Source: a virus
DNA length: 21,552 nucleotides
IMG/VR virus record: IMGVR_UViG_3300037963_002391
Location: 1-21,552 of that record
Strand: one strand, 5' to 3'
Shown: one piece after another, positions 6,369 to 13,765 of the stretch
How positions within the stretch are numbered: position 1 is the stretch's first letter
How the letters are laid out: each line of letters opens with the position of its first letter
The notes under the pieces: model-generated
Databases searched by the model: none
What the model was told of the DNA's origin: nothing
Seen by the model: the letters and a program-made list of their open reading frames with translations, nothing else
Position numbers and translations under genes: made by a program

Positions 6369-8126
6369 TTAAAAAGTTGCTGTTTCTATTATTGCGTTGT
6401 CTAATTGTTGTGCGGTTGTAACATCTTGAGATACTACATAAGCTTGTATTGGCGGTTGGCCTTGGCCTAATGCGGTTGCTATCTGATTAAATCCTGATTG
6501 CCCTACTACGTTAAATGCTGGTGGTTGCGTTGTTGCTCCAGTTCCACCACCTATTCCACCACCTAAATTTGGCCTTGGTGATGTAGTAGCTTGGCTTCCT
6601 TGAAATTCTGTTTTTGATATGGTTGCTATTTGAGCTGCCCCAGTTGCTGCAACTATACCAGCTTTTATAAAGTTTGCACCAGTCAAAGCATCTTGAGGTA
6701 CTGCAAGTTGTGCTATTATACCTTGAGCAGTTGAAACAATTGCTTGTGCTATTCCTACTGCTTTATTTACATTAAATGCTTTTCTTGCACTTTCTTCATC
6801 TTCTTTTGCAAATGCTTGCACTAAATCATTTATAGCACCCAATGCATCAGATGCAATAGATAATCTTTGTTGCATTAATTGGGTTTCTTCTTCTAAATCT
6901 TTTTTTCTTAGTTCATCCAATGATTCATAATACAACATATTAGCTCGGTTTCTTTCTTCTAAGCTAATTTCTTGTATTTCACTTATTCTATCATTAATAT
7001 TACTTTCAATTTCTAATGTTTTAAGTCCCCTTGTTTCAATTGTTATAATTGAATCTTTAAGTGCTGCTTTTTCCCTTTCTATTCTTCTTTTGTTTCTTGC
7101 TTCTTCTCTTTTTTCTTCATTTGCAGCATATTCATCTTGTGCTGCTTGTTGGTTTTCAATTATTTTTAATTCAATTTTTTGTTCACTTTCTCTTATTGCT
7201 ATTCTGTCATTTGCCAATTTTTCTTCTAACTGTTTCAGTGATTCTCCAACTCCAGCTGAAGCAAAAACAGTTGTCTCTTTTAAATGTTGTATTGCTTTTT
7301 GAGTTTTTTCTTCTTCAGCTATTAAAGCTTGATTTGATTGTTTTAGTTGTTGTAATTGTAATTCTCTTAATTGCTTTGCACTTGCGCCTCTTAATTTTGC
7401 TAATGCTAATTCTTTTTGTTGGTTGTGTTCCATAGCATCAGATAATTCATCAAACGCTTTTTTTTGTGCTTCAATTGCTTTTTGAGTTTTTTCTGACTGG
7501 CTTTCTAATTCTTCAGAGCCAGAAATCCAATCACTGATAGCACTTATTGCCTCCATTATTCCAATGACTAATGCACCAACACCAGTAGCTATTATTGCAG
7601 TTTTTAAAGCTTTAAATGTAAATGTTGTAGTTTTCACAGATTTACTAAATAAACCCATAATTGTTGTAGCAGCAACAGTAGTAGCATTATTAATTTTTTG
7701 TAAAGTGTTTGATGTTGCTAAAGCATTGTTTAATAATTTTCTACCAGCACTAATACCTTCAATTGCGCCTTTAAATGCCATTGATACACCTATAGCAGTA
7801 CTTATTCTTTCACCAGCTTCTGCAATTGGGCTATCTTCACCACCAAGCAAAACAAATGCCCCAGTTAAATCACCAACCGCCCCAGTCAATGCACCAAACT
7901 CACTTGCAACTTGTTCTGAATCTAAAGATTCTAAAGCAAGTTCTGTATTTTTTAATTCTGTTTGTGCCTTGTTTAGTTCACGTGATAATTTTTTAAATTC
8001 TTCACTACCAAATTCAGCTTGCTTTAATTCATCTTCTAATTTACTAATAGCATTTTCTAAGTCATTAATATTTTTAATGGCCTGCGGTGCGCCCTCTACA
8101 TCAATTTCTACTAAGATAGTTTTCAT
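6369..8126 (-). CDS. Tail tape measure protein
   Basis: 585 aa. Coiled-coil segments cover about 20-70 and 210-430 (long Glu/Lys/Ala/Gln runs). A hydrophobic stretch at about 171-200 (KALKTAIIATGVGALVIGIMEA) is the membrane-active segment typical of tape measures. A Gly/Ala-rich region around 455-500 and a GGGIGGGTG linker near 535 lead to the C-terminal QAYVVSQDVTTAQQLDNAI, a tail I associate with flavobacterial tape measures. It sets tail length and helps DNA entry. By the usual 0.15 nm per residue it predicts a tail near 90 nm, so a short-tailed siphovirus. Lacks a visible lytic transglycosylase or peptidase domain. Confidence 0.85.
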   Translation of the reverse strand: MKTILVEIDVEGAPQAIKNINDLENAISKLEDELKQAEFGSEEFKKLSRELNKAQTELKNTELALESLDSEQVASEFGALTGAVGDLTGAFVLLGGEDSPIAEAGERISTAIGVSMAFKGAIEGISAGRKLLNNALATSNTLQKINNATTVAATTIMGLFSKSVKTTTFTFKALKTAIIATGVGALVIGIMEAISAISDWISGSEELESQSEKTQKAIEAQKKAFDELSDAMEHNQQKELALAKLRGASAKQLRELQLQQLKQSNQALIAEEEKTQKAIQHLKETTVFASAGVGESLKQLEEKLANDRIAIRESEQKIELKIIENQQAAQDEYAANEEKREEARNKRRIEREKAALKDSIITIETRGLKTLEIESNINDRISEIQEISLEERNRANMLYYESLDELRKKDLEEETQLMQQRLSIASDALGAINDLVQAFAKEDEESARKAFNVNKAVGIAQAIVSTAQGIIAQLAVPQDALTGANFIKAGIVAATGAAQIATISKTEFQGSQATTSPRPNLGGGIGGGTGATTQPPAFNVVGQSGFNQIATALGQGQPPIQAYVVSQDVTTAQQLDNAIIETATF

Positions 8127-8262
8127 ATTCTTTTATTTTTTTTTGTATTGCACCTTCTTCAAAAGTTTGTGCATATAAGTTTTTACCTAATGCAATATTT
8201 ATGTTTTGATCATATATATTATGTTCCTTGCAAAATTCTAATGCTTCAATTAATTCTTTCAT
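8101..8262 (-). CDS. Small 53-aa protein before tape measure
   Basis: The ATG at 8262 overlaps the stop of the 791-aa tail gene as ATGA, and the frame ends at TGA 8101-8103, 26 nt inside the tape measure gene. The product starts MKELIEALEFCKEHNIYDQN and is helical and charged. The tight overlaps on both sides, with the 132-nt gap between larger genes otherwise empty, support a real translationally coupled gene. No family recognised; a small tail-assembly factor is possible from location only. Confidence 0.65.
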   Translation of the reverse strand: MKELIEALEFCKEHNIYDQNINIALGKNLYAQTFEEGAIQKKIKEYENYLSRN

Positions 8263-10634
8263 GATGTTGGTTCATTTAATAATTCAAGTGATGATTCACC
8301 TGTTTGTAGTTTAGTTGTTATTTTATTTATAGTAAATGCCCTTCCATTTACAAATACTTTATCAGCTAAAGAATACGTCAATAAAAACTTTAATGGCAGT
8401 ATGGCTTTATATTTAAATATTCTTGTTTTAGTATTGAATACTCTTACTATATAATTTTCATAAAACTTTTGAAATAAAGAATTATTATCACCACCATAGT
8501 CAGTTAATGTATAACTATTTATTTCACTTCCAAAGTTTAAATTAAATGCTGGTGCAGTTGATGCAGTTCCTAATTCATTTGCATTGTGTGGCATCCAATA
8601 ATCAGTTAAGGAATATCTTGTACCAGCATCAGCAAGTGTGCCATCATCTTTTCTAACTGTATCAACAAAATTTATAGGGGTGCTTATTGATGTTTGATAA
8701 ACTCCATAAAATAATAATGGTTTTGGTATTACTTCATCATCTGATTCATTTACGCTTAAACCATATTGTACAGATGTATATGAATCATCATCTAAATCTT
8801 GTAACCTTTCATATAACATATGTCCAAATGGTGTTTCAACTTTATATGTTGCGCCCCTACTTGCGTTTGCTTGATAATCTAATTTGCCATATCTATTGTT
8901 GTGAATATTGCTATAAGCTAATGCAAGTTTAGTTTTTGGTTCAGGGTATTCAAGTATTATATCTGAAAATGGAAGTGCTTCACTTACTGTATTTTCATCT
9001 GTTTTAACATATTGGCTAATATCATGAGTAGTAGTAGAATCACCATAAAAATCATCTAATGTTTTAACTACTATTTCATCACTATCATTTAGAAATGCAG
9101 TCAAATTAAATTGTTTAAATATACCTTTTAAAAAATCTAATACTTTTATTTCTGGTATTTCTTGAGTTGGTGCAAATTCTTGCGCAGTAGCAGCAATAGT
9201 TGATGTTGATGTATGTTTTGCAGAATATAAAAAACTTGCAGCGTTATCTAATACAAATGTTTCTATTTCAGATGTAAAAACAAAATTAGAATCACAAGTT
9301 ACTCTTGTTACTAATTCTTTTTTTTCACCTATTGCCATAGGATCAGTAGATAAATCAAAAACTACACCGACATTGTTTGTGCCACTTGTGGTTAAGGTTG
9401 CTTCTATTGTATCTGTTAAAGCATCAATAATTTCAACAGTATAGTTTGTTGATGTATAAGTTGCAGTAGGTATTACTTTAGTAATGTATTGAAAAGTTGT
9501 TAAATCTGGGGTTTTTTCTATTGTATATTTACCATTGTTAAATAAAGCTTGTGATGTTGCGCCAAAATATGTACAAGAACCAGTAGTTACATCAACACAA
9601 TTAAAAGTTGTGTTTCCAGTAATATCAAATACAAAACTATATTTACCTATTTTTCTATTTAGCCATAAATACAAATTACTAAATTCAGTTGAATCAAAAA
9701 ATTCACTTGATTTAAAAGTGATTCCGTATTGTTCTTCAATTGCTTTAATTATTAAACTTGCTTTTATAGCTGGTTTTAAATCTTCTGGGAATACACCCCT
9801 TCTGTTATATGTAGGATCAGAAGAAGCAGCCATAAAAATATTGCCATTATCACCCCTTAAAATTGTGTAATTTTCACCAGTAGACATTATATCACTACTT
9901 AATGTTAAAGTATTGTTATCATCAATAGCAGTTACAGAAGCTATTGTACTATCAGTTGTGTTTTTAACTACATCATTTACTAAAACAACATTAGTAAAAT
10001 TTTCACTTGTATCTTTTAATTTATTTGAAGCTGAAGAAGTTGCAGTACCAGAAAGAATAGTAATATTTTCACTATCATAAATATACCTTTGCTTTCTTGA
10101 TATTAATGGGTGTATAATTGCATCAGTATATGAAACAGAATCAACAGTAAAATCTAAACCTAAATTTAAACCATTTCTTACATTAGTAGTTGAATTAGCA
10201 AAAGTAAAATTATTTAACCAAGCTAAATCATCTAACTGGTCTTCACCAAATGTATTATTTAATGAAACTGTTTTACCAAAAAAAGTAACCTTGTAAACAC
10301 TTGGTTTATTGTTCTTCATCTTAACTTCTTGAAGTTGTATTTTACCGCTTTTAAAAGGTTGATAATTTAGTTCTATAATTGCTTCACTTTGTATGTTGCT
10401 ATCAAAACCATCTATGTCAGGATTGTACCAATGTTGAAATAGTTTATTATTAATCTTAGATGCTGGTAAACTAAATGTTTGTGAAAAATCTGTAAACACT
10501 TTGTCAATATCTCTTACATCTTGAATGACTTGTGTTAGTGTTACATTTTCATCACTAAACATGTCTACTTTCACATAATCTTGTGTAACATTGTTTCTAA
10601 ATTGTGGCCTGATATATAATATTAATTCTTGCAT
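8259..10634 (-). CDS. Large tail-associated protein
   Basis: 791 aa, beta-rich, Ser/Thr/Asn-rich. The N-terminal 110 residues (VTLTQVIQDVRDIDKVFTDF, then SQTFSLPASKINNKLFQHWYN) form the conserved start I know from tail proteins of Bacteroidota siphophages. Residues about 193-259 look like an inserted beta module (TATSSASNKLKDTSENFTN ... TLTLSSDIMSTGENYTI). The middle has IPEIKVLDFLKGIFKQFNLTAF near 500, again typical of these tail proteins. The start ATG shares one base with the previous stop (TAATG), so the pair is coupled. Likely part of the distal tail or tail tip; no enzymatic motif seen. Confidence 0.7.
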   Translation of the reverse strand: MQELILYIRPQFRNNVTQDYVKVDMFSDENVTLTQVIQDVRDIDKVFTDFSQTFSLPASKINNKLFQHWYNPDIDGFDSNIQSEAIIELNYQPFKSGKIQLQEVKMKNNKPSVYKVTFFGKTVSLNNTFGEDQLDDLAWLNNFTFANSTTNVRNGLNLGLDFTVDSVSYTDAIIHPLISRKQRYIYDSENITILSGTATSSASNKLKDTSENFTNVVLVNDVVKNTTDSTIASVTAIDDNNTLTLSSDIMSTGENYTILRGDNGNIFMAASSDPTYNRRGVFPEDLKPAIKASLIIKAIEEQYGITFKSSEFFDSTEFSNLYLWLNRKIGKYSFVFDITGNTTFNCVDVTTGSCTYFGATSQALFNNGKYTIEKTPDLTTFQYITKVIPTATYTSTNYTVEIIDALTDTIEATLTTSGTNNVGVVFDLSTDPMAIGEKKELVTRVTCDSNFVFTSEIETFVLDNAASFLYSAKHTSTSTIAATAQEFAPTQEIPEIKVLDFLKGIFKQFNLTAFLNDSDEIVVKTLDDFYGDSTTTHDISQYVKTDENTVSEALPFSDIILEYPEPKTKLALAYSNIHNNRYGKLDYQANASRGATYKVETPFGHMLYERLQDLDDDSYTSVQYGLSVNESDDEVIPKPLLFYGVYQTSISTPINFVDTVRKDDGTLADAGTRYSLTDYWMPHNANELGTASTAPAFNLNFGSEINSYTLTDYGGDNNSLFQKFYENYIVRVFNTKTRIFKYKAILPLKFLLTYSLADKVFVNGRAFTINKITTKLQTGESSLELLNEPTS

Positions 10635-11668
10635 TAATGTACGTTATTAATTAAATCAAATGCATATTCAAAATTGATAGCATAGTTTATTAATTTATCA
10701 TTTAAACTTGTTTTAAAACTTAGTGAACTATCAGCAACCTTCATTGGAAATACTGTACTATCTTTTGTCATCCATACTGCTTTGCTTACTAATAATTCTT
10801 CAAATGTTGGATTCATGGCTTCATCTACAAAACCTGAATTAATGCTTATTGATTCATTTGCATTTATGTCATATGTTCTTTTAGATGCTTCTGTTGTTGT
10901 ATAGCTTACATTTACCCTATCTAATAAATTCCTATTAAATTCACTTTTAGTTACATTCATGTTTTCTAATGACTTTTTAAAGAACCATAAATCTTGTAAT
11001 GCTCCATTCTTATTTATGAATGTTATTTTAATAGGTGTATATTTACATTCTTCTACTTCTTCAAGTGTTATAGTTGCATCACCAACCGTTCCAGCAATAT
11101 CAATTTTATCAGCAGTACCTGAATATGTAATGTATTGTATTTTTTGGTTAGTGTTTCCATTATCTGTGATTGCAGTACTTTGTACAGTTACACCATTTAA
11201 TTTAAATGATACATTAGTTGCTGATTCTGCATTTATTGCTAATACAATAGTAGTTCCTTTATTATATTGCATATAACTTGCAGTTACTAAATCATCTAAA
11301 TTTAAAAGATGGTTTGCGCCATCCTTAAACTCACTGTATGAATCAAATGCTAAAAATGTACTTGATGAGGTTGTTACCGCACTTGCTGTTGTATATTGAA
11401 AATCAGCAATCACCCATAGAGTAGATCCAGCACCAGAATATGAACCTGTAAAAGCATGTGAAAAGTAATCTTGTATTAATTCACTTATTTCAAATGTTAC
11501 ACTTGTTTCACTATTGATAGGTTTCTTAGTTAGTGTGTATTGAGGTGAAGCTGGTTTATCTCCAATCACACCACTAAAAATATATAACTTTAATTGTGTT
11601 GATAATAACCCAGTTACATTTGCTGGTCTAATATAATATGGGGACCTTGTTTGTATTCTTGTACTCAT
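10634..11668 (-). CDS. Tail protein
   Basis: 344 aa, beta-rich, starting MSTRIQTRSPYYIRPA. The N-terminal 130 residues contain the ISELIQDYFSHAF segment, and residues about 220-245 read KITFINKNGALQDLWFFKKSLE, a stretch I remember as highly conserved in flavobacterial phage tail proteins. It overlaps the previous gene by ATGA and the next by TAATG, so it is in one coupled set with both. Probably a distal-tail or tail-tip subunit working with the 791-aa protein. No catalytic motif is seen and a receptor-binding role cannot be judged from sequence. Confidence 0.65.
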   Translation of the reverse strand: MSTRIQTRSPYYIRPANVTGLLSTQLKLYIFSGVIGDKPASPQYTLTKKPINSETSVTFEISELIQDYFSHAFTGSYSGAGSTLWVIADFQYTTASAVTTSSSTFLAFDSYSEFKDGANHLLNLDDLVTASYMQYNKGTTIVLAINAESATNVSFKLNGVTVQSTAITDNGNTNQKIQYITYSGTADKIDIAGTVGDATITLEEVEECKYTPIKITFINKNGALQDLWFFKKSLENMNVTKSEFNRNLLDRVNVSYTTTEASKRTYDINANESISINSGFVDEAMNPTFEELLVSKAVWMTKDSTVFPMKVADSSLSFKTSLNDKLINYAINFEYAFDLINNVH

Positions 11669-12159
11669 TCTTCTAAATTTAAATTATCTTCTAAAAAACC
11701 TTCTAATATTTCATCTTCAAATAATGGCAAAGCTTCTTCAAATGGTTTAGTAAAAAACATAGTTGCCCTAATTCCTTTTTTATATATGCTTCTTGCTATT
11801 AAAAAGTTTAATGACTTTCTTTTTATAAACCTACCCTTTTTATCTCTTGGTGCTATTCCACTTCTAATGCTCCATTTATCAAATACACTGCTTGGAGGCA
11901 TTTTAGTTGTGTATTTAAATGGCGATGTTCTACTTTCAGGATAAGTTGACTTTGCACCTTTTACACCTTGGTCCTGAAATGCTCCATAATTCTCAGCTAA
12001 AAATGAAACTTTGCCTTTATTAATATTATAACTTAAGCTATTTGATAAAGCACCAGTTTTATCTTGTGAACCATATCTTCCACCTTTAGCTAAATTCTCT
12101 TTAGCTTTTTTAATTACATATTCTGCATACTTCTTTAATGCTTGTTCAAAATTTTTCAT
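11665..12159 (-). CDS. HK97 gp10-like neck/tail completion protein
   Basis: I place the start at the ATG at 12159, which shares a base with the preceding stop (TAATG); an upstream TTG at 12165 is less likely. The 164-aa product has an amphipathic N-terminal helix, DKTGALSNSLSYNI (about 34-47), AENYGAFQDQGVKGAKSTY (about 55-73), and a C-terminal KSLNFLIARSIYKKGIRATMFF region. The DTGxLxxSL... then YGxFQDxG pattern is that of HK97 gp10-type head-tail or tail-completion proteins, which join the tail to the connector. Family call moderate. Confidence 0.65.
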   Translation of the reverse strand: MKNFEQALKKYAEYVIKKAKENLAKGGRYGSQDKTGALSNSLSYNINKGKVSFLAENYGAFQDQGVKGAKSTYPESRTSPFKYTTKMPPSSVFDKWSIRSGIAPRDKKGRFIKRKSLNFLIARSIYKKGIRATMFFTKPFEEALPLFEDEILEGFLEDNLNLEE

Positions 12160-12614
12160 TAGCAATATGTCATATCTGTATAAGTGTTAATAGTAAATGT
12201 AATAGCCCATCCAGCTAACATATTCTCAAATCTTTCTGTAAATGGTTCACATGTTGCATCTCCTACAATTTCAAATTCATCTCTATATGCATCTGCCTTT
12301 TGTAATACCCTCATTATTCTTGTGCCTAATGCTAATTGCGTATTTAGTATATCTTGCCTATTGTCATTTCCTAAAAATAAACTTGCATCTTCTGAGTTGC
12401 TTACATCTACTAAATCCATTAAAAATATTGTCATGTTTTGTTGCACTATGTTATTAGTAATAGTTGCATTATTAACCATTATATGGCACAATGGATATAA
12501 ACTTTGTTTTTGCAAATCAATGTCTGCTATGTCTCCAAATGTAACTTGGTGATTAAATGGTTCAGCACTTATTGCATTTTTAATGTTGTCTATTACTCTA
12601 TAAAAACTATTCAT
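12159..12614 (-). CDS. Putative tail terminator / neck protein
   Basis: 151 aa, starting MNSFYRVIDNIKNAISAEPFNHQVTFGD. The two most telling segments are GNDNRQDILNTQLALGTRIM (about 84-103) and CEPFTERFENMLAGWAITFTI (about 121-141). The size, a mixed alpha/beta layout and its place beside the gp10-like gene fit tail terminator proteins, which cap the tail tube. I remember this family from flavobacterial phages as unassigned. It begins 1 nt after the previous gene, with the leader AAAATATATAGTATG and no Shine-Dalgarno. Confidence 0.55.
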   Translation of the reverse strand: MNSFYRVIDNIKNAISAEPFNHQVTFGDIADIDLQKQSLYPLCHIMVNNATITNNIVQQNMTIFLMDLVDVSNSEDASLFLGNDNRQDILNTQLALGTRIMRVLQKADAYRDEFEIVGDATCEPFTERFENMLAGWAITFTINTYTDMTYC

Positions 12615-12615
12615 A

Positions 12616-12882
12616 CTATATATTTTTTATGTATAGGGGTGAATGTCCGCCCATATCTTCTTTTATAAATTCATTTAAAAAATCTAATGCATCATCAAAA
12701 GACATGTTTTCATCTTTTATTGTAATGTCTAAACATTTCCAAAAGTCATATATTATTCTTAATGGCTTTGTAGCAGTTACCCCAATAATAGCTTCTTCAT
12801 AACCATCTGCAAGAACAATTACATCATCTTCTAAAAATAGTTTCCTTTCTATTAGTTCTTCTATTATTTTATCCTTTTGCAT
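12616..12882 (-). CDS. Small conserved-looking hypothetical protein
   Basis: 88 aa, acidic, starting MQKDKIIEELIERKLFLEDD. The segment EEAIIGVTATKPLRIIYDFWKCLDI (about 29-53) and the C-terminal FDDALDFLNEFIKEDMGGHSPLYIK resemble a small protein that follows the tail-chaperone-like gene in other Bacteroidota phages as I remember them. Its start lies 14 nt inside the end of the -1 frame extension. No membrane segment or motif indicating an activity; function unknown. Confidence 0.65.
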   Translation of the reverse strand: MQKDKIIEELIERKLFLEDDVIVLADGYEEAIIGVTATKPLRIIYDFWKCLDITIKDENMSFDDALDFLNEFIKEDMGGHSPLYIKNI

Positions 12883-13129
12883 TTCTTTTTAAAATACTTT
12901 CTTCTACTTTTGCTTTGTCCTTTTCAAATGATAACATATACAAACATTGATGCAACTTTAATTTAGTTACTTCTGATATGTTTCTAATATCTCCCTTACT
13001 GAGGGCGTAAATGGATTGATACCAACCCCACTTTTTAAGGAAGCTATCAGATGTGGTGGCAATTTCACGTCCTGTTGATTCTGCAAATAGTTCACTATAT
13101 GTGTCAATAATTCTTTTTTTAAATTCCAA
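12869..13129 (-). CDS. -1 frame extension of the tail-chaperone-like gene
   Basis: This open frame of about 86 codons overlaps the end of the gene at 12967-13611 by 163 nt. It has no ATG near its beginning; the only candidate start is TTG at 13129, inside a slippery run, and the frame stays open upstream to a TAA at 13184-13186 without any ATG. The product contains FLKKWGWYQSIYALSKGDI (about 31-48) and LHQCLYMLSFEKDKAKVEE, a well-formed domain. The best explanation is a C-terminal domain reached by a -1 ribosomal frameshift, giving a fusion of about 247 aa, as with lambda G/GT. An independent TTG-started protein is the weaker alternative. Confidence 0.7.
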   Translation of the reverse strand: MEFKKRIIDTYSELFAESTGREIATTSDSFLKKWGWYQSIYALSKGDIRNISEVTKLKLHQCLYMLSFEKDKAKVEESILKRNAKG

Positions 13130-13611
13130 AAAAAAAGTAGTGAAGCCATAACAACATCTAAAGGCATATTCTTCATATTGTATTTACTTGCAGTTTCATA
13201 TTCTTCAATTCTATATTGCCCTTTTCTTTTAAATGATATTGGCCTAAATAAAACGCCCATTGCTTTATCCATTGTTTCCCATTCATTAAGATAATTATCT
13301 AAATCAACATATTCCCCAAAAGTCATATCATCTAATTTAGGAATGAATCCAAATTCTTTTTCATTCATTCTAAACCTATCTTTAAATGCTGGTTTATCTT
13401 CAAATATTTTATTTAAGTCAAAAGTAATTTTATTGATATCTGTTACTTTCATTCTTAAAGCATCTATTAACCTTGTTTTACAAAATATCTCTATCATCTT
13501 CTGTTGGTAAAAAGTATTCATTTCTTTGCCATCAGTTATTTTAAGCCATTTTTGATATTGGCCTAATGTAATTTCATTTAGTGATTCTGGTATAGTTAGT
13601 TTAATTGCCAT
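12967..13611 (-). CDS. Tail assembly chaperone-like protein (0-frame product)
   Basis: 214 aa, starting MAIKLTIPESLNEITLGQYQKWLKI. Segments FGFIPKLDDMTFGEYVDLDNY (about 86-106) and AMGVLFRPISFK (about 117-128) are typical of a conserved Bacteroidota phage protein that I associate with tail assembly. At Trp162 the coding frame crosses the T9 run (13128-13136) and, 8 nt later, an A7 run, where the ribosome can slip into the -1 frame. The 0-frame reading continues for about 53 residues to its own stop. The two-product layout is the hallmark of tail assembly chaperones, which coat the tape measure during tail building. The gene is separated from the tape measure by five genes, farther than in lambda. 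Confidence 0.65.
   Translation of the reverse strand: MAIKLTIPESLNEITLGQYQKWLKITDGKEMNTFYQQKMIEIFCKTRLIDALRMKVTDINKITFDLNKIFEDKPAFKDRFRMNEKEFGFIPKLDDMTFGEYVDLDNYLNEWETMDKAMGVLFRPISFKRKGQYRIEEYETASKYNMKNMPLDVVMASLLFFWNLKKELLTHIVNYLQNQQDVKLPPHLIASLKSGVGINPFTPSVREILETYQK
13114..13136 (-). other. Candidate -1 frameshift site (T9 and A7 slippery runs)
   Basis: On the minus strand, CTTTTTTTTTGG (T9 at 13136-13128) is followed by AATTTAAAAAAAG (A7 at 13120-13114). In the 0 frame the codons read CTT TTT TTT TGG AAT TTA AAA AAA GAA. Slipping back one base at TTT TTT yields TTG GAA TTT AAA; slipping at A AAA AAA yields AGA ATT ATT. Both enter the same downstream open frame. Confidence 0.65.
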
Positions 13612-13612
13612 A

Positions 13613-13711
13613 TTAAAAAAGGTTAGTTGGTGTAAGTGCTTTAATACTTAATTTAAGTTTTTCTTGTTCAATATATTTAATGTATTTAATTATCTTTTTA
13701 ATAAGCTTCAT
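13613..13711 (-). CDS. 32-aa basic micro-ORF after the candidate promoter
   Basis: The ATG at 13711 follows the candidate late promoter directly, and the frame ends at TAA 13613-13615, one base before the ATG of the tail-chaperone-like gene. The peptide starts MKLIKKIIKYIKYIEQEK and is basic and amphipathic. Its exact fit between promoter and next gene favours a real leader gene or a coupling peptide. It could also be chance in AT-rich DNA. Function unknown. Confidence 0.45.
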   Translation of the reverse strand: MKLIKKIIKYIKYIEQEKLKLSIKALTPTNLF

Positions 13712-13746
13712 ATTATATAAATGTTTTTTTTTTGACTTTGTTATAT
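13712..13746 (-). promoter_or_regulatory. Candidate late promoter, copy A (upstream of tail-gene block)
   Basis: On the minus strand TATAACAAAGTC, then ten A, then CATTTATATAAT precedes the ATG at 13711. The element agrees with the copy at 5069-5103 at 33 of 38 positions including the start codon, with identical A-run length and spacing. It lies in the gap between terminase large subunit and the structural genes. It lacks an obvious host-type TAnnTTTG box. Confidence 0.5.
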
Positions 13747-13765
13747 AGGAATTTAATATTTATTT

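Noticed and set aside
7061-7435. Leu/Phe-rich 124-aa plus-strand frame that looks membrane-like
   Set aside because: Complement of the Lys/Glu/Gln-rich coiled coil in the tape measure; hydrophobicity is a by-product of reverse reading.
12869-13129. Independent gene starting at TTG 13129
   Set aside because: The TTG lies inside the slippery run and the frame is open upstream with no ATG; a frameshift extension explains it better.
13671-13690. Repeated ATTTAATGTATTTAAT
   Set aside because: Low-complexity AT sequence encoding KIIKYIKYI in the micro-ORF; not a distinct repeat.
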